DNA of 21,827 nucleotides from contig JAUVTH010000006.1 of NCBI GenBank assembly GCA_030601615.1, positions 1 to 21,827 on the forward strand, written 5' to 3'. Position numbers and translations under genes: made by a program. A model generated the notes under the pieces. It was not told where the DNA came from and made no database searches. It was given only the letters and a program-made list of their open reading frames with translations. The first letter of the stretch is position 1. Each line of letters starts with the position of its first letter. Below, in pieces: positions 1-6,848 of the stretch. The DNA comes from Gemmatimonadota bacterium. Lineage in GTDB: Bacteria; Gemmatimonadota; Gemmatimonadetes; Palauibacterales; Palauibacteraceae.

Positions 1-986
1 CGTATGCGGGTACCCACGTCCAGGGCCCTGGATAGCATGCCGTGTTCCTGACTCAGGGAGGTCAGTCGGGCATTTCGCAGGATCGCGCCGGGACTGCGGT
101 CATCCAGCACTTCGCCGAAGCTCCGGCGGCCCATATGTGCCAGCCCCGGGTCCAGAGACATGGCCAGGGCCCCCGCGTCCACCACGGAGCTCCCCCTGTC
201 GCGACTGGACGAGACGACGGACGCCAGCACCGTGGCCGCGCAGTCAGCGACAGTGCATGAACCGAGCAACACCTGGGTGTAGTCGTAGAGGGCATAATTG
301 CCGGGTCGGACCTCGCTGATTCCGTCCAGCGTCCGGTAGACCGACATCGCCGGCGTGGAACCGACGCTGACGTCGGGTACGGTGATCCCGCGGCTCGCGA
401 GCTCGGCCGCCAGCTCGGACATCGTCCGCCGTTCCGTTTCGGCGATTCGCGCCATGTCGGTTCGAGAGCCTGCACGGTAGGTATTGCCTGAGTGAGACAG
501 CAGTCCGGCGAGCTCGAGTCCGGCGTCGTTGACCCGTTCCGCCAGCTCGACCGGGGCAGTGGTTTGCGGATCCACACCCGCCCTGCCGTAGCCGCAATCA
601 ATCTTCAGCCACACGCGAAACGGAGCGCCCGTCTCGACGAGCCCGTCGACCGCCGCGGCAGAATCCACGACGACGCCGAGCCGAACCCTGGTGGCGAGAT
701 CAGCCGCTTCCCCGGCTCTCCCCGGTGTGACCGGAAACGCCCACGTGAGATCGTCGAAGCCACCATCCGCGAACTCGCGTGCCTCGGCCAGCGTGGAAAC
801 CGTGATGCCGCGGGCGCCCAGCGCCCGTTGTCCCAGTCCGATCTCGAGGCACTTGTGGGTCTTCACGTGGGGTCTGAGACGGACACCAAATTGCTTGCAC
901 CGCAGCGACATGCGACGGAGATTGTCTTCCAGTGTGTCGATGTCGAGCAGGAGTGCCGGGGTCGGAATGTCATGGATCGTAAGCAT
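1..986 (-). CDS. D-threonine aldolase / D-serine dehydratase-like PLP enzyme (partial, C-terminus beyond left edge)
   Basis: The reverse strand is open from an ATG at 986 to the left edge, giving 328 codons without a stop, so the gene is truncated by the window. The protein begins MLTIHDIPTPALLLDIDTLE and carries RPHVKTHK at residues 38-45. This is the PLP-lysine motif (Lys42) of the fold-type III alanine-racemase-like D-threonine aldolase / DSD1 D-serine dehydratase family. Further matches are the segments around FRVWLKIDCGYGRAG, LLSHSGNTY and DVSVGSTPAM, and EVRPGNYALYDYTQ near residue 235. These enzymes cleave D-3-hydroxyamino acids (D-threonine to glycine and acetaldehyde, or D-serine to pyruvate and ammonia). 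The C-terminal metal-binding His/Cys pair that would help separate the two activities lies at or past the edge. No clear Shine-Dalgarno precedes the ATG. It is divergent from the sigma-factor gene, so no operon partner is visible. Confidence 0.88.
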   Translation of the reverse strand, partial: MLTIHDIPTPALLLDIDTLEDNLRRMSLRCKQFGVRLRPHVKTHKCLEIGLGQRALGARGITVSTLAEAREFADGGFDDLTWAFPVTPGRAGEAADLATRVRLGVVVDSAAAVDGLVETGAPFRVWLKIDCGYGRAGVDPQTTAPVELAERVNDAGLELAGLLSHSGNTYRAGSRTDMARIAETERRTMSELAAELASRGITVPDVSVGSTPAMSVYRTLDGISEVRPGNYALYDYTQVLLGSCTVADCAATVLASVVSSSRDRGSSVVDAGALAMSLDPGLAHMGRRSFGEVLDDRSPGAILRNARLTSLSQEHGMLSRALDVGTRI

Positions 987-1173
987 GGTCAGATCTTACT
1001 ATGGTGCGGCCCCCGGTGTCACGCGGCGTCGATGCCCGTGTGGGTGGCAATGCCGGTCTGGAAATCGCGGGGCCAGGGCGTTCTCATAGCAGGGTGCTTC
1101 AGCTGTCTGTCAGCATCGAGCGGAGTCGGCGAGCCATCGATGTGACCTGCGGGCGCTGTTCGTCGTCATACTT
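987..1173. other. Divergent intergenic region, no gene seen
   Basis: These 187 bases separate the leftward PLP-enzyme gene from the rightward sigma-factor gene, so promoters for both should lie here. I found no convincing -35/-10 pair, no clear GGAAC-type ECF promoter element and no strong Shine-Dalgarno. No small ORF with recognisable coding character was seen. Confidence 0.5.
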
Positions 1174-1740
1174 GTGAACCCGATGCGAGGTCTGGAGATC
1201 AGACAGGTAACCGATGCCGAGCTGGTTCGCGACGCATTGCAGGGCTCGGACCGGGCGTTCGGCGAGTTGGTTCGCCGATACCAGGACCTCCTGTTTCGTC
1301 ACGCGGAGCGCATGACGGGACGTCAGGATGACGCAGAGGATGTCGTTCAGTCGGCTTTCATCAAGGCGCACCGCAGCCTCGACAGATGTCGCGATCCGGA
1401 ACACGTCGGGGCGTGGCTGTTTCGCATCGGCGCTAATGTCTGCAAGGACTTCCTCAAGTCGCGGCGTGCCACTGTTTCGCTGGAGCAGGTGCCCGGATTG
1501 CCGGCCACGGCCGACGATCCTCAACGCGAAGCCGAGATGGGATCCATGAGGGACCAGATCGAGCGGGCGTTACAGAGCCTTGGGGTGGAACAGCGAGAGG
1601 CGTTCGTGATGAAGCACGTGGAAGGCTGGTCCTACGTGGAAATGGCCGAGGCGCTGAGCGTTTCGGTTCCGGCGTTGAAGATGCGCGTGCACAGGGCGCG
1701 CGAAGAGCTGCAGGTTCTGCTGGAGTCGTACGGGAGATGA
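1174..1740 (+). CDS. ECF-family RNA polymerase sigma factor
   Basis: A 188-residue sigma70 protein of the extracytoplasmic-function class, with only regions 2 and 4. Region 2 (about residues 25-95) includes ELVRRYQDLLF and the DAEDVVQSAFIKAHRSL helix, followed by AWLFRIGANVCKDFLKSRR. Region 4 (about 130-182) has the helix-turn-helix around REAFVMKHVEGWSYVEMAEAL and ALKMRVHRAREEL. It would direct RNA polymerase to its own promoter set in response to an envelope signal. The start shown is GTG; an ATG three codons later (1183) is equally possible. Its stop overlaps the next gene's start in the sequence ATGA at 1737-1740. That is the classic translational coupling of an ECF sigma factor with its anti-sigma partner. 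The ECF subgroup cannot be assigned by eye. Confidence 0.95.
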   Translation: MNPMRGLEIRQVTDAELVRDALQGSDRAFGELVRRYQDLLFRHAERMTGRQDDAEDVVQSAFIKAHRSLDRCRDPEHVGAWLFRIGANVCKDFLKSRRATVSLEQVPGLPATADDPQREAEMGSMRDQIERALQSLGVEQREAFVMKHVEGWSYVEMAEALSVSVPALKMRVHRAREELQVLLESYGR

Positions 1741-2345
1741 ACATGGACAGCCGGTTGCAAGACTACCTGGATGGAGATCTGCCCCTGGAGCAGCTTCCCG
1801 TCGAACTGCGCAGGGAAGCCGCGACGTGGGACGTGCTTCTCGATGACATCAGGCGTACAGCGCCCGCTGGAGCTCCGATGGGGCTGGACGCTCGCGTTCT
1901 CGCCGCCGTAGCCGACAAACGGCGACGGTCCCGGCCGCGGTGGTTCGAGTGGCTGCTGCGTCCCCGCATGGTGCCGGTGCCGCCGGCAGCGGCGCTTGCC
2001 GCCGCCGCACTCGTGTTTGCCGTCATCAGCACCGTCGGTCCATCCGACGACGGTGCGACCGGAGAGCCCCAGGTATACGTTCAGTTCATCGTGGATGTGC
2101 CCGCCGCTGAGACCGTGCATCTGGTCGGAGATTTCAATGAATGGCAGCCCACCGTCGAACTTGAGGATCCGGACGGAGACGGCGTGTGGGTCGGGCGGGT
2201 ATCCCTGCAGCCGGGAGTGCACCAGTACATGTTCGTGATTGACGGCTCCGACTGGATCACGGATCCGAACGCCGTGAGCTACCAGGACGATGGATTCGGC
2301 CAGCGGAATGCGGTGGTCGCGATCTCGAGCTTCAACGGAACCTGA
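1737..2345 (+). CDS. Anti-sigma-like single-pass membrane protein with periplasmic AMPK-type glycogen-binding (CBM48-like) domain
   Basis: This 202-residue protein has three parts. A short acidic N-terminal segment (1-60) resembles anti-sigma N-termini (LQDYLDGDLPLEQLP) but has no HxxxCxxC zinc motif. A basic stretch KRRRSRPRW then leads into one transmembrane helix at about 80-100. Residues 112-198 form an Ig-like early-set domain of the AMPK glycogen-binding / CBM48 type, with GDFNEWQP at 131-138 and then DGDGVWVGRVSLQPGVHQY and FVIDG. In this family the GDFNxW and GxxxYxFxVDG blocks shape the glucan-binding face. Topology is inferred: N-terminus in the cytoplasm to hold the sigma factor, C-terminal domain in the periplasm as sensor. 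The ATGA overlap with the sigma gene and the downstream gene with the same domain support a signalling role. Anti-sigma activity is inferred from context, not from a named domain. Confidence 0.8.
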   Translation: MNMDSRLQDYLDGDLPLEQLPVELRREAATWDVLLDDIRRTAPAGAPMGLDARVLAAVADKRRRSRPRWFEWLLRPRMVPVPPAAALAAAALVFAVISTVGPSDDGATGEPQVYVQFIVDVPAAETVHLVGDFNEWQPTVELEDPDGDGVWVGRVSLQPGVHQYMFVIDGSDWITDPNAVSYQDDGFGQRNAVVAISSFNGT

Positions 2346-2361
2346 TATCCTCGCTCACCGG

Positions 2362-3582
2362 GTGCCGCTTCGATGGCGTGTCCCGGGACACCAGTGGAGC
2401 CGGTCCGTTCTTCTTGCGGTGGTGGCAACGGGCCTGGCTGCCGTGCAGGCTCGTGCCCAGGAGGCGAGCCTCGACCTCGATCTCGGGGCGTCGTACTCCC
2501 TCCCTCCCGCAGGCGGAACCGGAGATCCGAGTGGGTATCTCAACGGCGGTCTCCGACTCGCTGGGATATTCGGGTCCGGGGGCTATTTCCATCTCGGCGG
2601 TTTCGGAGGACTGGCTTTACGCGCGGAAGGCGCCAGTTGGGCTTCTCTCCTGGCTGGCGGTGGATGGCTCGAACCCGTGTCGTCGACGGTGGCATTGGGC
2701 CTCGCCGTATCCGGAGAGGTCTTTACGGTTGGAGCTCCCGTTCCATACCGGGCAGCGTACGTGCAGGCCGAGCCGGAAGTGCGCTTCGGAAGCGACAGGA
2801 CTTCGGTGCGCCTGAACGGCTACGGCGGTATCGGCGTCTCGGAGGTCACTACGATTCATACGTTTGTCAGGGACACCCGCTTCGGCCGGAGGTTGTTCCA
2901 GGTCGGCTTTCCGGTGACCAGTGACCTGTGGGCGTGGGGAGGCGGCGCGGAGTTCCGCCAGCAGGTGGGGCCGGTGGCGCCGAGAATCGGCGTGGAGGCT
3001 TATGACAGTCCGCAGGGAGCATACCTCGTCGGGCGCCTCGGCTTCGAGGCGACGTTCGAAGGAGGCGTTTTCTCGGTGGAAGGGGCCGTGTGGGACTCTC
3101 CGGACGGCGACGAATTCGTTCTGACGGCGGGCCTGGCGGTGTTTACGGGACCGAAGTGGAGTCTGTCGGCTTCAGGAGGCCGGTATGGGCCGGATCCTCT
3201 CCTGGACTCGCCTCCCGGGGGGAGCGCCGGCGCGAGCATGAGCGTGGAGATAGGGCGCTTTGGCCCCAGGCCCGAGATCGAGTACGAAATCGGCGGAACC
3301 GGGCAACTGACGTTGACCCTGCGCCTGCGAGCGCCCGACGCGAATCGCGTCACCTGCGCGGGCGACTTTACGGACTGGCTGGAGATACCCATGATCAGGA
3401 CTGGGGACGTGTGGCTCGTCCACCTTCCGGTGACGCCGGGTCCAAACCATTTCGGCTTCTTCGTCGACGGCGCGTGGTACGTGCCGCCGGAGGCCCCCGG
3501 GATAGCCGAGGACGAGTGGGGAGGGATACATGCGACATTGTTCGTGCCCGAGCCGCGTGAATCATCGGATGTGACGTCTTGA
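2362..3582 (+). CDS. Exported barrel-like envelope protein with C-terminal AMPK-type glycogen-binding domain
   Basis: I start it at GTG 2362, which places a signal peptide first: basic n-region, hydrophobic VLLAVVATGLAAV and cleavage near ARA-QEA at about residue 33. An upstream ATG at 2290 would overlap the previous gene by 56 bases and bury the signal peptide. The mature protein (406 residues in total) has a long middle section of alternating Gly/aromatic beta strands, such as GYFHLGGFGGLALRAEG and RTSVRLNGYGGIGVSEV, typical of an outer-membrane beta-barrel. The C-terminal domain (about 315-400) repeats the glycogen-binding pattern: LTLRLRAPDANRVTCAGDFTDWL with GDFTDW at 334-339, then PGPNHFGFFVDGAWYVP. 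It lies 16 bases after the anti-sigma-like gene and overlaps or abuts the next. It could be the outer-membrane partner or the regulated output of the sigma pair. The barrel assignment is by pattern only. Confidence 0.75.
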   Translation: MPLRWRVPGHQWSRSVLLAVVATGLAAVQARAQEASLDLDLGASYSLPPAGGTGDPSGYLNGGLRLAGIFGSGGYFHLGGFGGLALRAEGASWASLLAGGGWLEPVSSTVALGLAVSGEVFTVGAPVPYRAAYVQAEPEVRFGSDRTSVRLNGYGGIGVSEVTTIHTFVRDTRFGRRLFQVGFPVTSDLWAWGGGAEFRQQVGPVAPRIGVEAYDSPQGAYLVGRLGFEATFEGGVFSVEGAVWDSPDGDEFVLTAGLAVFTGPKWSLSASGGRYGPDPLLDSPPGGSAGASMSVEIGRFGPRPEIEYEIGGTGQLTLTLRLRAPDANRVTCAGDFTDWLEIPMIRTGDVWLVHLPVTPGPNHFGFFVDGAWYVPPEAPGIAEDEWGGIHATLFVPEPRESSDVTS

Positions 3583-3650
3583 GCCTCGGACTCGTCTTGG
3601 ATGTGAGAGGAAAAGGCGCATTCCGCGCCGCCTCCCTCGGGATGTGTGCC

Positions 3651-4430
3651 ATGAATGGAATGAACAACTGGTCTGGATTCGGCATTGCCGAGTTGAAGCG
3701 ATTGCCTTTGATCGTGCTGACCGCAGCCTCGCTTGCGGGGTTCGCTGTGCAGCCGGCCGCTGGACAGCAGCCAGGAGCCCGGAATCTCGAAGAAGTCCTC
3801 CCGGCGGAACAGGCGGCCCGGGTCAGGGAGATCGCGCGCGAAGCCCGCGAGGCGGGTGTGCCACCGGGCCTGATCGCGCGCAAGGCCTTCGAAGGAGCGG
3901 CGAAGGGCTATCCTCCCGAGCGGATAGTGACGGCTCTCGACGCATATGCGGGGCGGCTGCGCGAGGCTTCGGCTCTCCTTGGGTCGCAGAGGAGGCCGAG
4001 CAGCGTCGCGGCGGCGGCTGAGGCCCTGCGGCGGGGCGTCCCCCGGGACGCGATTCGCTCGATAGCGACCCGCGAGCGTGGTGGTCGAGACCTCGCCGTT
4101 CCCCTGATTGTCCTCAGCGATCTGACCGACGCCGGCGTGCCGACGCAGAACGCGCTCGAGATGGTGAACGCTGCGATGGATCGGGGCGCGCGGGGAGACC
4201 GTATGCTCGGGCTGTCGGCTGCCGTCCGGACACGGATGCGACAGGGTGACGATTGGCGCACGGCCGTGGACGTGGTTGGTCGTCGAGCTGAGAGACAGTC
4301 CATGCAGCGCGATCGACGGCCGCCGGGCGACGAGGCCCGGCCTCGTCAGAACCCGAGCCAAAGACCCACGAGCTCGACTCCCGTTCCGCCGGGTAGCGAA
4401 CCGCCGCACCGACTCCGGGACGGTGGCTGA
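3651..4430 (+). CDS. Exported alpha-helical protein of unknown function
   Basis: I do not recognise this family. The frame is open from a TTG at 3579, but the likely start is ATG 3651, with GGGA about 8 bases upstream (alternatives ATG 3642 or 3660). It is followed by a signal peptide, a hydrophobic stretch LPLIVLTAASLAGFAV and cleavage near PAAGQ. The 259-residue product is rich in Ala, Arg and Glu and reads as helices. Three segments share a GVP-headed helix pattern: REAGVPPGLIARKAFEGA, LRRGVPRDAIRSIATRE and TDAGVPTQNALEMVNAAM. This suggests a short helical repeat. The last 40-odd residues are a Pro/Arg/Ser-rich low-complexity tail. It probably belongs to the sigma-factor transcription unit, since only about 70 bases separate it from the preceding stop and a stable hairpin follows it at 4450-4471. 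Confidence 0.7.
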   Translation: MNGMNNWSGFGIAELKRLPLIVLTAASLAGFAVQPAAGQQPGARNLEEVLPAEQAARVREIAREAREAGVPPGLIARKAFEGAAKGYPPERIVTALDAYAGRLREASALLGSQRRPSSVAAAAEALRRGVPRDAIRSIATRERGGRDLAVPLIVLSDLTDAGVPTQNALEMVNAAMDRGARGDRMLGLSAAVRTRMRQGDDWRTAVDVVGRRAERQSMQRDRRPPGDEARPRQNPSQRPTSSTPVPPGSEPPHRLRDGG

Positions 4431-4449
4431 GACCGCAACATGACCCTCT

Positions 4450-4471
4450 GCGCCACCCGCCCGGGTGGCGC
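4450..4471 (+). terminator. GC-rich hairpin after the sigma-factor gene cluster (possible terminator, no U tract)
   Basis: A perfect inverted repeat has arms GCGCCACCC (4450-4458) and GGGTGGCGC (4463-4471) around a four-base loop. It lies 20 bases after the stop of the unknown exported gene. No T run follows, so it is not a textbook intrinsic terminator. It may block 3' exonucleases or assist Rho-dependent termination. Confidence 0.5.
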
Positions 4472-4511
4472 GTGCACGCCCGTCAATGTGTAAGCTACTC
4501 TCACGACCGAA

Positions 4512-4546
4512 TTGAGGTCTGCCGGAATATTTCGTATTTTCGGCAG
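4512..4546 (+). promoter_or_regulatory. Candidate promoter overlapped by an inverted repeat, upstream of the KAS III-like gene
   Basis: TTGAGG (4512-4517) and TATTTT (4535-4540) are separated by 17 bases, an acceptable though imperfect sigma70-type pair. An inverted repeat CTGCCG (4519-4524) / CGGCAG (4541-4546) brackets the spacer and -10 element in a locally AT-rich patch. This is the arrangement expected of a repressor site. The start codon lies about 80 bases downstream. No regulator can be named. Confidence 0.4.
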
Positions 4547-4624
4547 CCGGCATGCCACCAGGGCCCGGGACGGAAGCGAGATGGGCTCCGGACGTGGACC
4601 TCTCGAGAGGCGAAAAGCAGTTTG

Positions 4625-5716
4625 ATGACGAATGCGCTCCAGGCGTACGTGGCCGGATCGGGCCGACACCTTCCGCAGAGGTCCGTCGACAATTTCGAGC
4701 TGTACGAGTTGGAGTCGATCCGCCAGGCCTTCGACGCCGATCTGGCGCGCGGGTCGCTGCGAGGGGTCGATCCCGACGAGGCGGCCGGGCTCACGGCCGC
4801 CGAGGTGTTCGATCGGTGGTCGGTGCAGGTCACCGGCATCAAGAGGCGACGGATTCTGGATCCCGAAGTCGATCGATCGGTGGAGTGGATGTGTGCGGAG
4901 GCCTCCCGCGCGGCACTGGCCGATGCTGGAATGGAGCCATCGGATCTCGACTTCCTGCTGGTGGCGTCCCTTACGGAGTGCGAGATCGTACCGAATGCCG
5001 CCTGCACGGTAGGTAATATGCTGGGGATTCCCAACGCGCCCGGCTTCGAGCTCAACGCTGCGTGTGCGGGGTTCCTCCACGCTCTGGCTGCCGGCTACGC
5101 CTACGTGATATCGGGATCGGCTCGTAATGTGCTCGTCGTGGCGGGAGAGTTCCTGACGGGGATCACGGATTACTCCGACCCGAAGACGGCGGTCTTGTTC
5201 GGAGACGGTGCCGGTGCGGTCGTGCTGACTTCGGAGGGAGGGCGGGGCCGCGTACTAGCTCCACCGTATACGACTGCGGATTACTCACCCGAACATCTGA
5301 ATCTGATGGGGCAGGTCATGCAAGCACCCGGTGATCCGGTGCCCAAGCTGGCCATGGGTGGGGGTCCAAACGTGCTTCGAAACGCGATCAAGTCGATGAT
5401 CAGCGTGGCGGAGCATGCGCTGGAGCGGACGGACGTGACATGGGCAGACGTGGACGTCGTGATTCCGCACCAGGCGAACAAACGGATCACGGTGGGTATC
5501 GAGCGTGCGTTGAGCCTACCGAAGGGCAGGGTGATCGACGTGATCGAGAACTACGGCAACTCGTCCGGTTCGACCGTACCGATCGCTCTGGATGAGGTCT
5601 TGAAGGGAGTGCACGGTCCGTTGCCGGAGACAGCGAACATCGTGTTGACGGCCGTCGGAGGCGGCTATACCAGTGGCGGTGCCGTCATCGAGTGGACCGG
5701 GGGCACCCCGGCCTGA
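4625..5716 (+). CDS. 3-oxoacyl-ACP synthase III-like (FabH/KAS III family) condensing enzyme
   Basis: This thiolase-fold KAS III homologue has the full catalytic triad: Cys147 in LNAACAGFLHAL, His282 in VIPHQANKRI and Asn312 in NYGNSSGSTVPIAL. FGDGAGAVVL and the terminal VGGGYTSGGAVIEW are also family hallmarks. FabH enzymes condense an acyl-CoA with malonyl-ACP to start fatty-acid chains, and relatives act in polyketide or alkene pathways. I start at ATG 4625 (363 residues) because family homology begins at once with LQAYVAGSGRHLPQRSVDNFELYE. The frame extends back to 4472, but that part is not protein-like. At 363 residues it is longer than a typical FabH of about 320. The excess lies mainly in an insertion at about residues 25-65, before VTGIKRRR. 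There are no fatty-acid genes next to it, so it is probably not the housekeeping copy; the substrate is unknown. Confidence 0.9.
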   Translation: MTNALQAYVAGSGRHLPQRSVDNFELYELESIRQAFDADLARGSLRGVDPDEAAGLTAAEVFDRWSVQVTGIKRRRILDPEVDRSVEWMCAEASRAALADAGMEPSDLDFLLVASLTECEIVPNAACTVGNMLGIPNAPGFELNAACAGFLHALAAGYAYVISGSARNVLVVAGEFLTGITDYSDPKTAVLFGDGAGAVVLTSEGGRGRVLAPPYTTADYSPEHLNLMGQVMQAPGDPVPKLAMGGGPNVLRNAIKSMISVAEHALERTDVTWADVDVVIPHQANKRITVGIERALSLPKGRVIDVIENYGNSSGSTVPIALDEVLKGVHGPLPETANIVLTAVGGGYTSGGAVIEWTGGTPA

Positions 5717-5727
5717 GCGGGGTTTCA

Positions 5728-5755
5728 GCAAACTGCGAGCGTCGTGGTCGTTTGC
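5728..5755. terminator. Weak inverted repeat between convergent genes
   Basis: GCAAAC (5728-5733) and GTTTGC (5750-5755) form a 6-bp inverted repeat in the 46-base gap between the rightward KAS III-like gene and the leftward BNR-repeat gene. It could serve as a short bidirectional stop signal, but the stem is short and there is no strong U tract. Confidence 0.25.
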
Positions 5756-5762
5756 GGCGGGC

Positions 5763-6848
5763 CTACCGCAGAACCGTCGCCTCCACTGACAGGATCTTGG
5801 GAAGGTGCCGGGCGATCTCCCGCCATACGCTTCCGTCGCGACTCACGAACACGTGGCCGGTGGACGTACCGAAGTAGACGCCACACGGTCGCAGCCCGTC
5901 CGTCGCAAGAGCTTCCCGCAGCACGGTGATCCAAGCCCGCTCCTGCGGCAGCCCCTGTATTCGAGCCGTCCAGGAACATCCCCCGTCGTTTGACTCGTAC
6001 ACGCGCAGTCGGCCCTCGCATACTGCGCGCACGTGGCTGCTCTCCTCGGGAATCACCCAGCAACGGTCGGGATCAGCCGGATCGATTCCCATCACGTAGC
6101 CGAAATCGCTCGGCAGTCCCGCCGTGATCTCTATCCAGGTCTTGCCCGCATCGTCCGTTCGATAAGTCCCGCAGTGGTTCTGCTGGTACAGGCGATCCGT
6201 GGATTGCGGGTGCAGCCGCAGGCTGTGCACGCACTGTCCAGCCTCGGGCCGAGGATCAGGAAGGAAGTCCGCTCGCACACCCTGGTTGATCGCCACCCAC
6301 GTTCCTCCGCGATCTGACGATCGGTAGGCGCCCCCGGCGGACACGGCCGCGAAGATCCTGTCAGGGTCCTCCGCATCGACCTGGATCGAGTGCAGAGCCA
6401 GACCGCCCTTGGCCGGTTGCCACGCTGCTGCGGAAGGGTGCTGCTCGAGACTCTCGATGCGCTCCCAGCTCTCTGCCTCGTCCCGGCTCACGAACAGGGC
6501 GGCGGGCTCCACTCCGGCGTACACGACGCCGGGCTCTGTGACTCCACCGGGCGCCAGGTGCCAGATTGCCTTCACATCGCGGCCCGAATCGGCGGGGAAC
6601 GAAGGGCGAGCTTCAAGAGGCTGCCACGTCTTCCCGGCATCCCTCGTGCGGTACATTTGTGCGCCCCACACATCGTGCTGCACCGCCGCGTAGCCCGTTG
6701 CCGGGTCGCGCGGGTCGAGCAGCGCATGGTACACCTCATAGCCCGCCACTTCAGGCCCCTCCAGGGTCCAGCCCTCCCGGCTTCCATCGGACTTCGCCCG
6801 GAACAACCCGCGACGCGTGCCGATCAGCAGGACGACCTCTTCCGTCAC
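5763..6848 (-). CDS. BNR/Asp-box repeat beta-propeller protein (sialidase-like fold)
   Basis: This 361-residue protein starts at GTG 6848, whose GTGA overlaps the stop of moeA. It contains at least five Asp-box motifs of the S-x-D-x-G-x-T-W type: RTRDAGKTW (67-75), SRDEAESW, SSDRGGTW, TDDAGKTW and SNDGGCSW, with a final SRDGSVW. Asp boxes mark beta-propeller blades found in sialidases, Vps10-like proteins and photosystem II assembly factors. There is no signal peptide; the protein begins MTEEVVLLIGTRRGLFRA, so it is probably cytoplasmic. No sialidase catalytic set (FRIP motif or arginine triad) is evident, so a hydrolase function should not be assumed. It is the last gene of the leftward molybdenum-cofactor/peptidase operon. 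Its link to those genes is unknown beyond co-transcription. Confidence 0.8.
   Translation of the reverse strand: MTEEVVLLIGTRRGLFRAKSDGSREGWTLEGPEVAGYEVYHALLDPRDPATGYAAVQHDVWGAQMYRTRDAGKTWQPLEARPSFPADSGRDVKAIWHLAPGGVTEPGVVYAGVEPAALFVSRDEAESWERIESLEQHPSAAAWQPAKGGLALHSIQVDAEDPDRIFAAVSAGGAYRSSDRGGTWVAINQGVRADFLPDPRPEAGQCVHSLRLHPQSTDRLYQQNHCGTYRTDDAGKTWIEITAGLPSDFGYVMGIDPADPDRCWVIPEESSHVRAVCEGRLRVYESNDGGCSWTARIQGLPQERAWITVLREALATDGLRPCGVYFGTSTGHVFVSRDGSVWREIARHLPKILSVEATVLR

Noticed and set aside
2290..2361. ATG 2290 as the start of the exported glycogen-binding-domain protein
   Set aside because: It would overlap the previous gene by 56 bases and place 24 residues before the signal peptide. GTG 2362 gives a normal signal peptide.
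3000..4553. 517-codon open frame on the minus strand
   Set aside because: It runs antisense to the glycogen-binding-domain and unknown exported genes. Its composition is that of a shadow frame, with no family motif.
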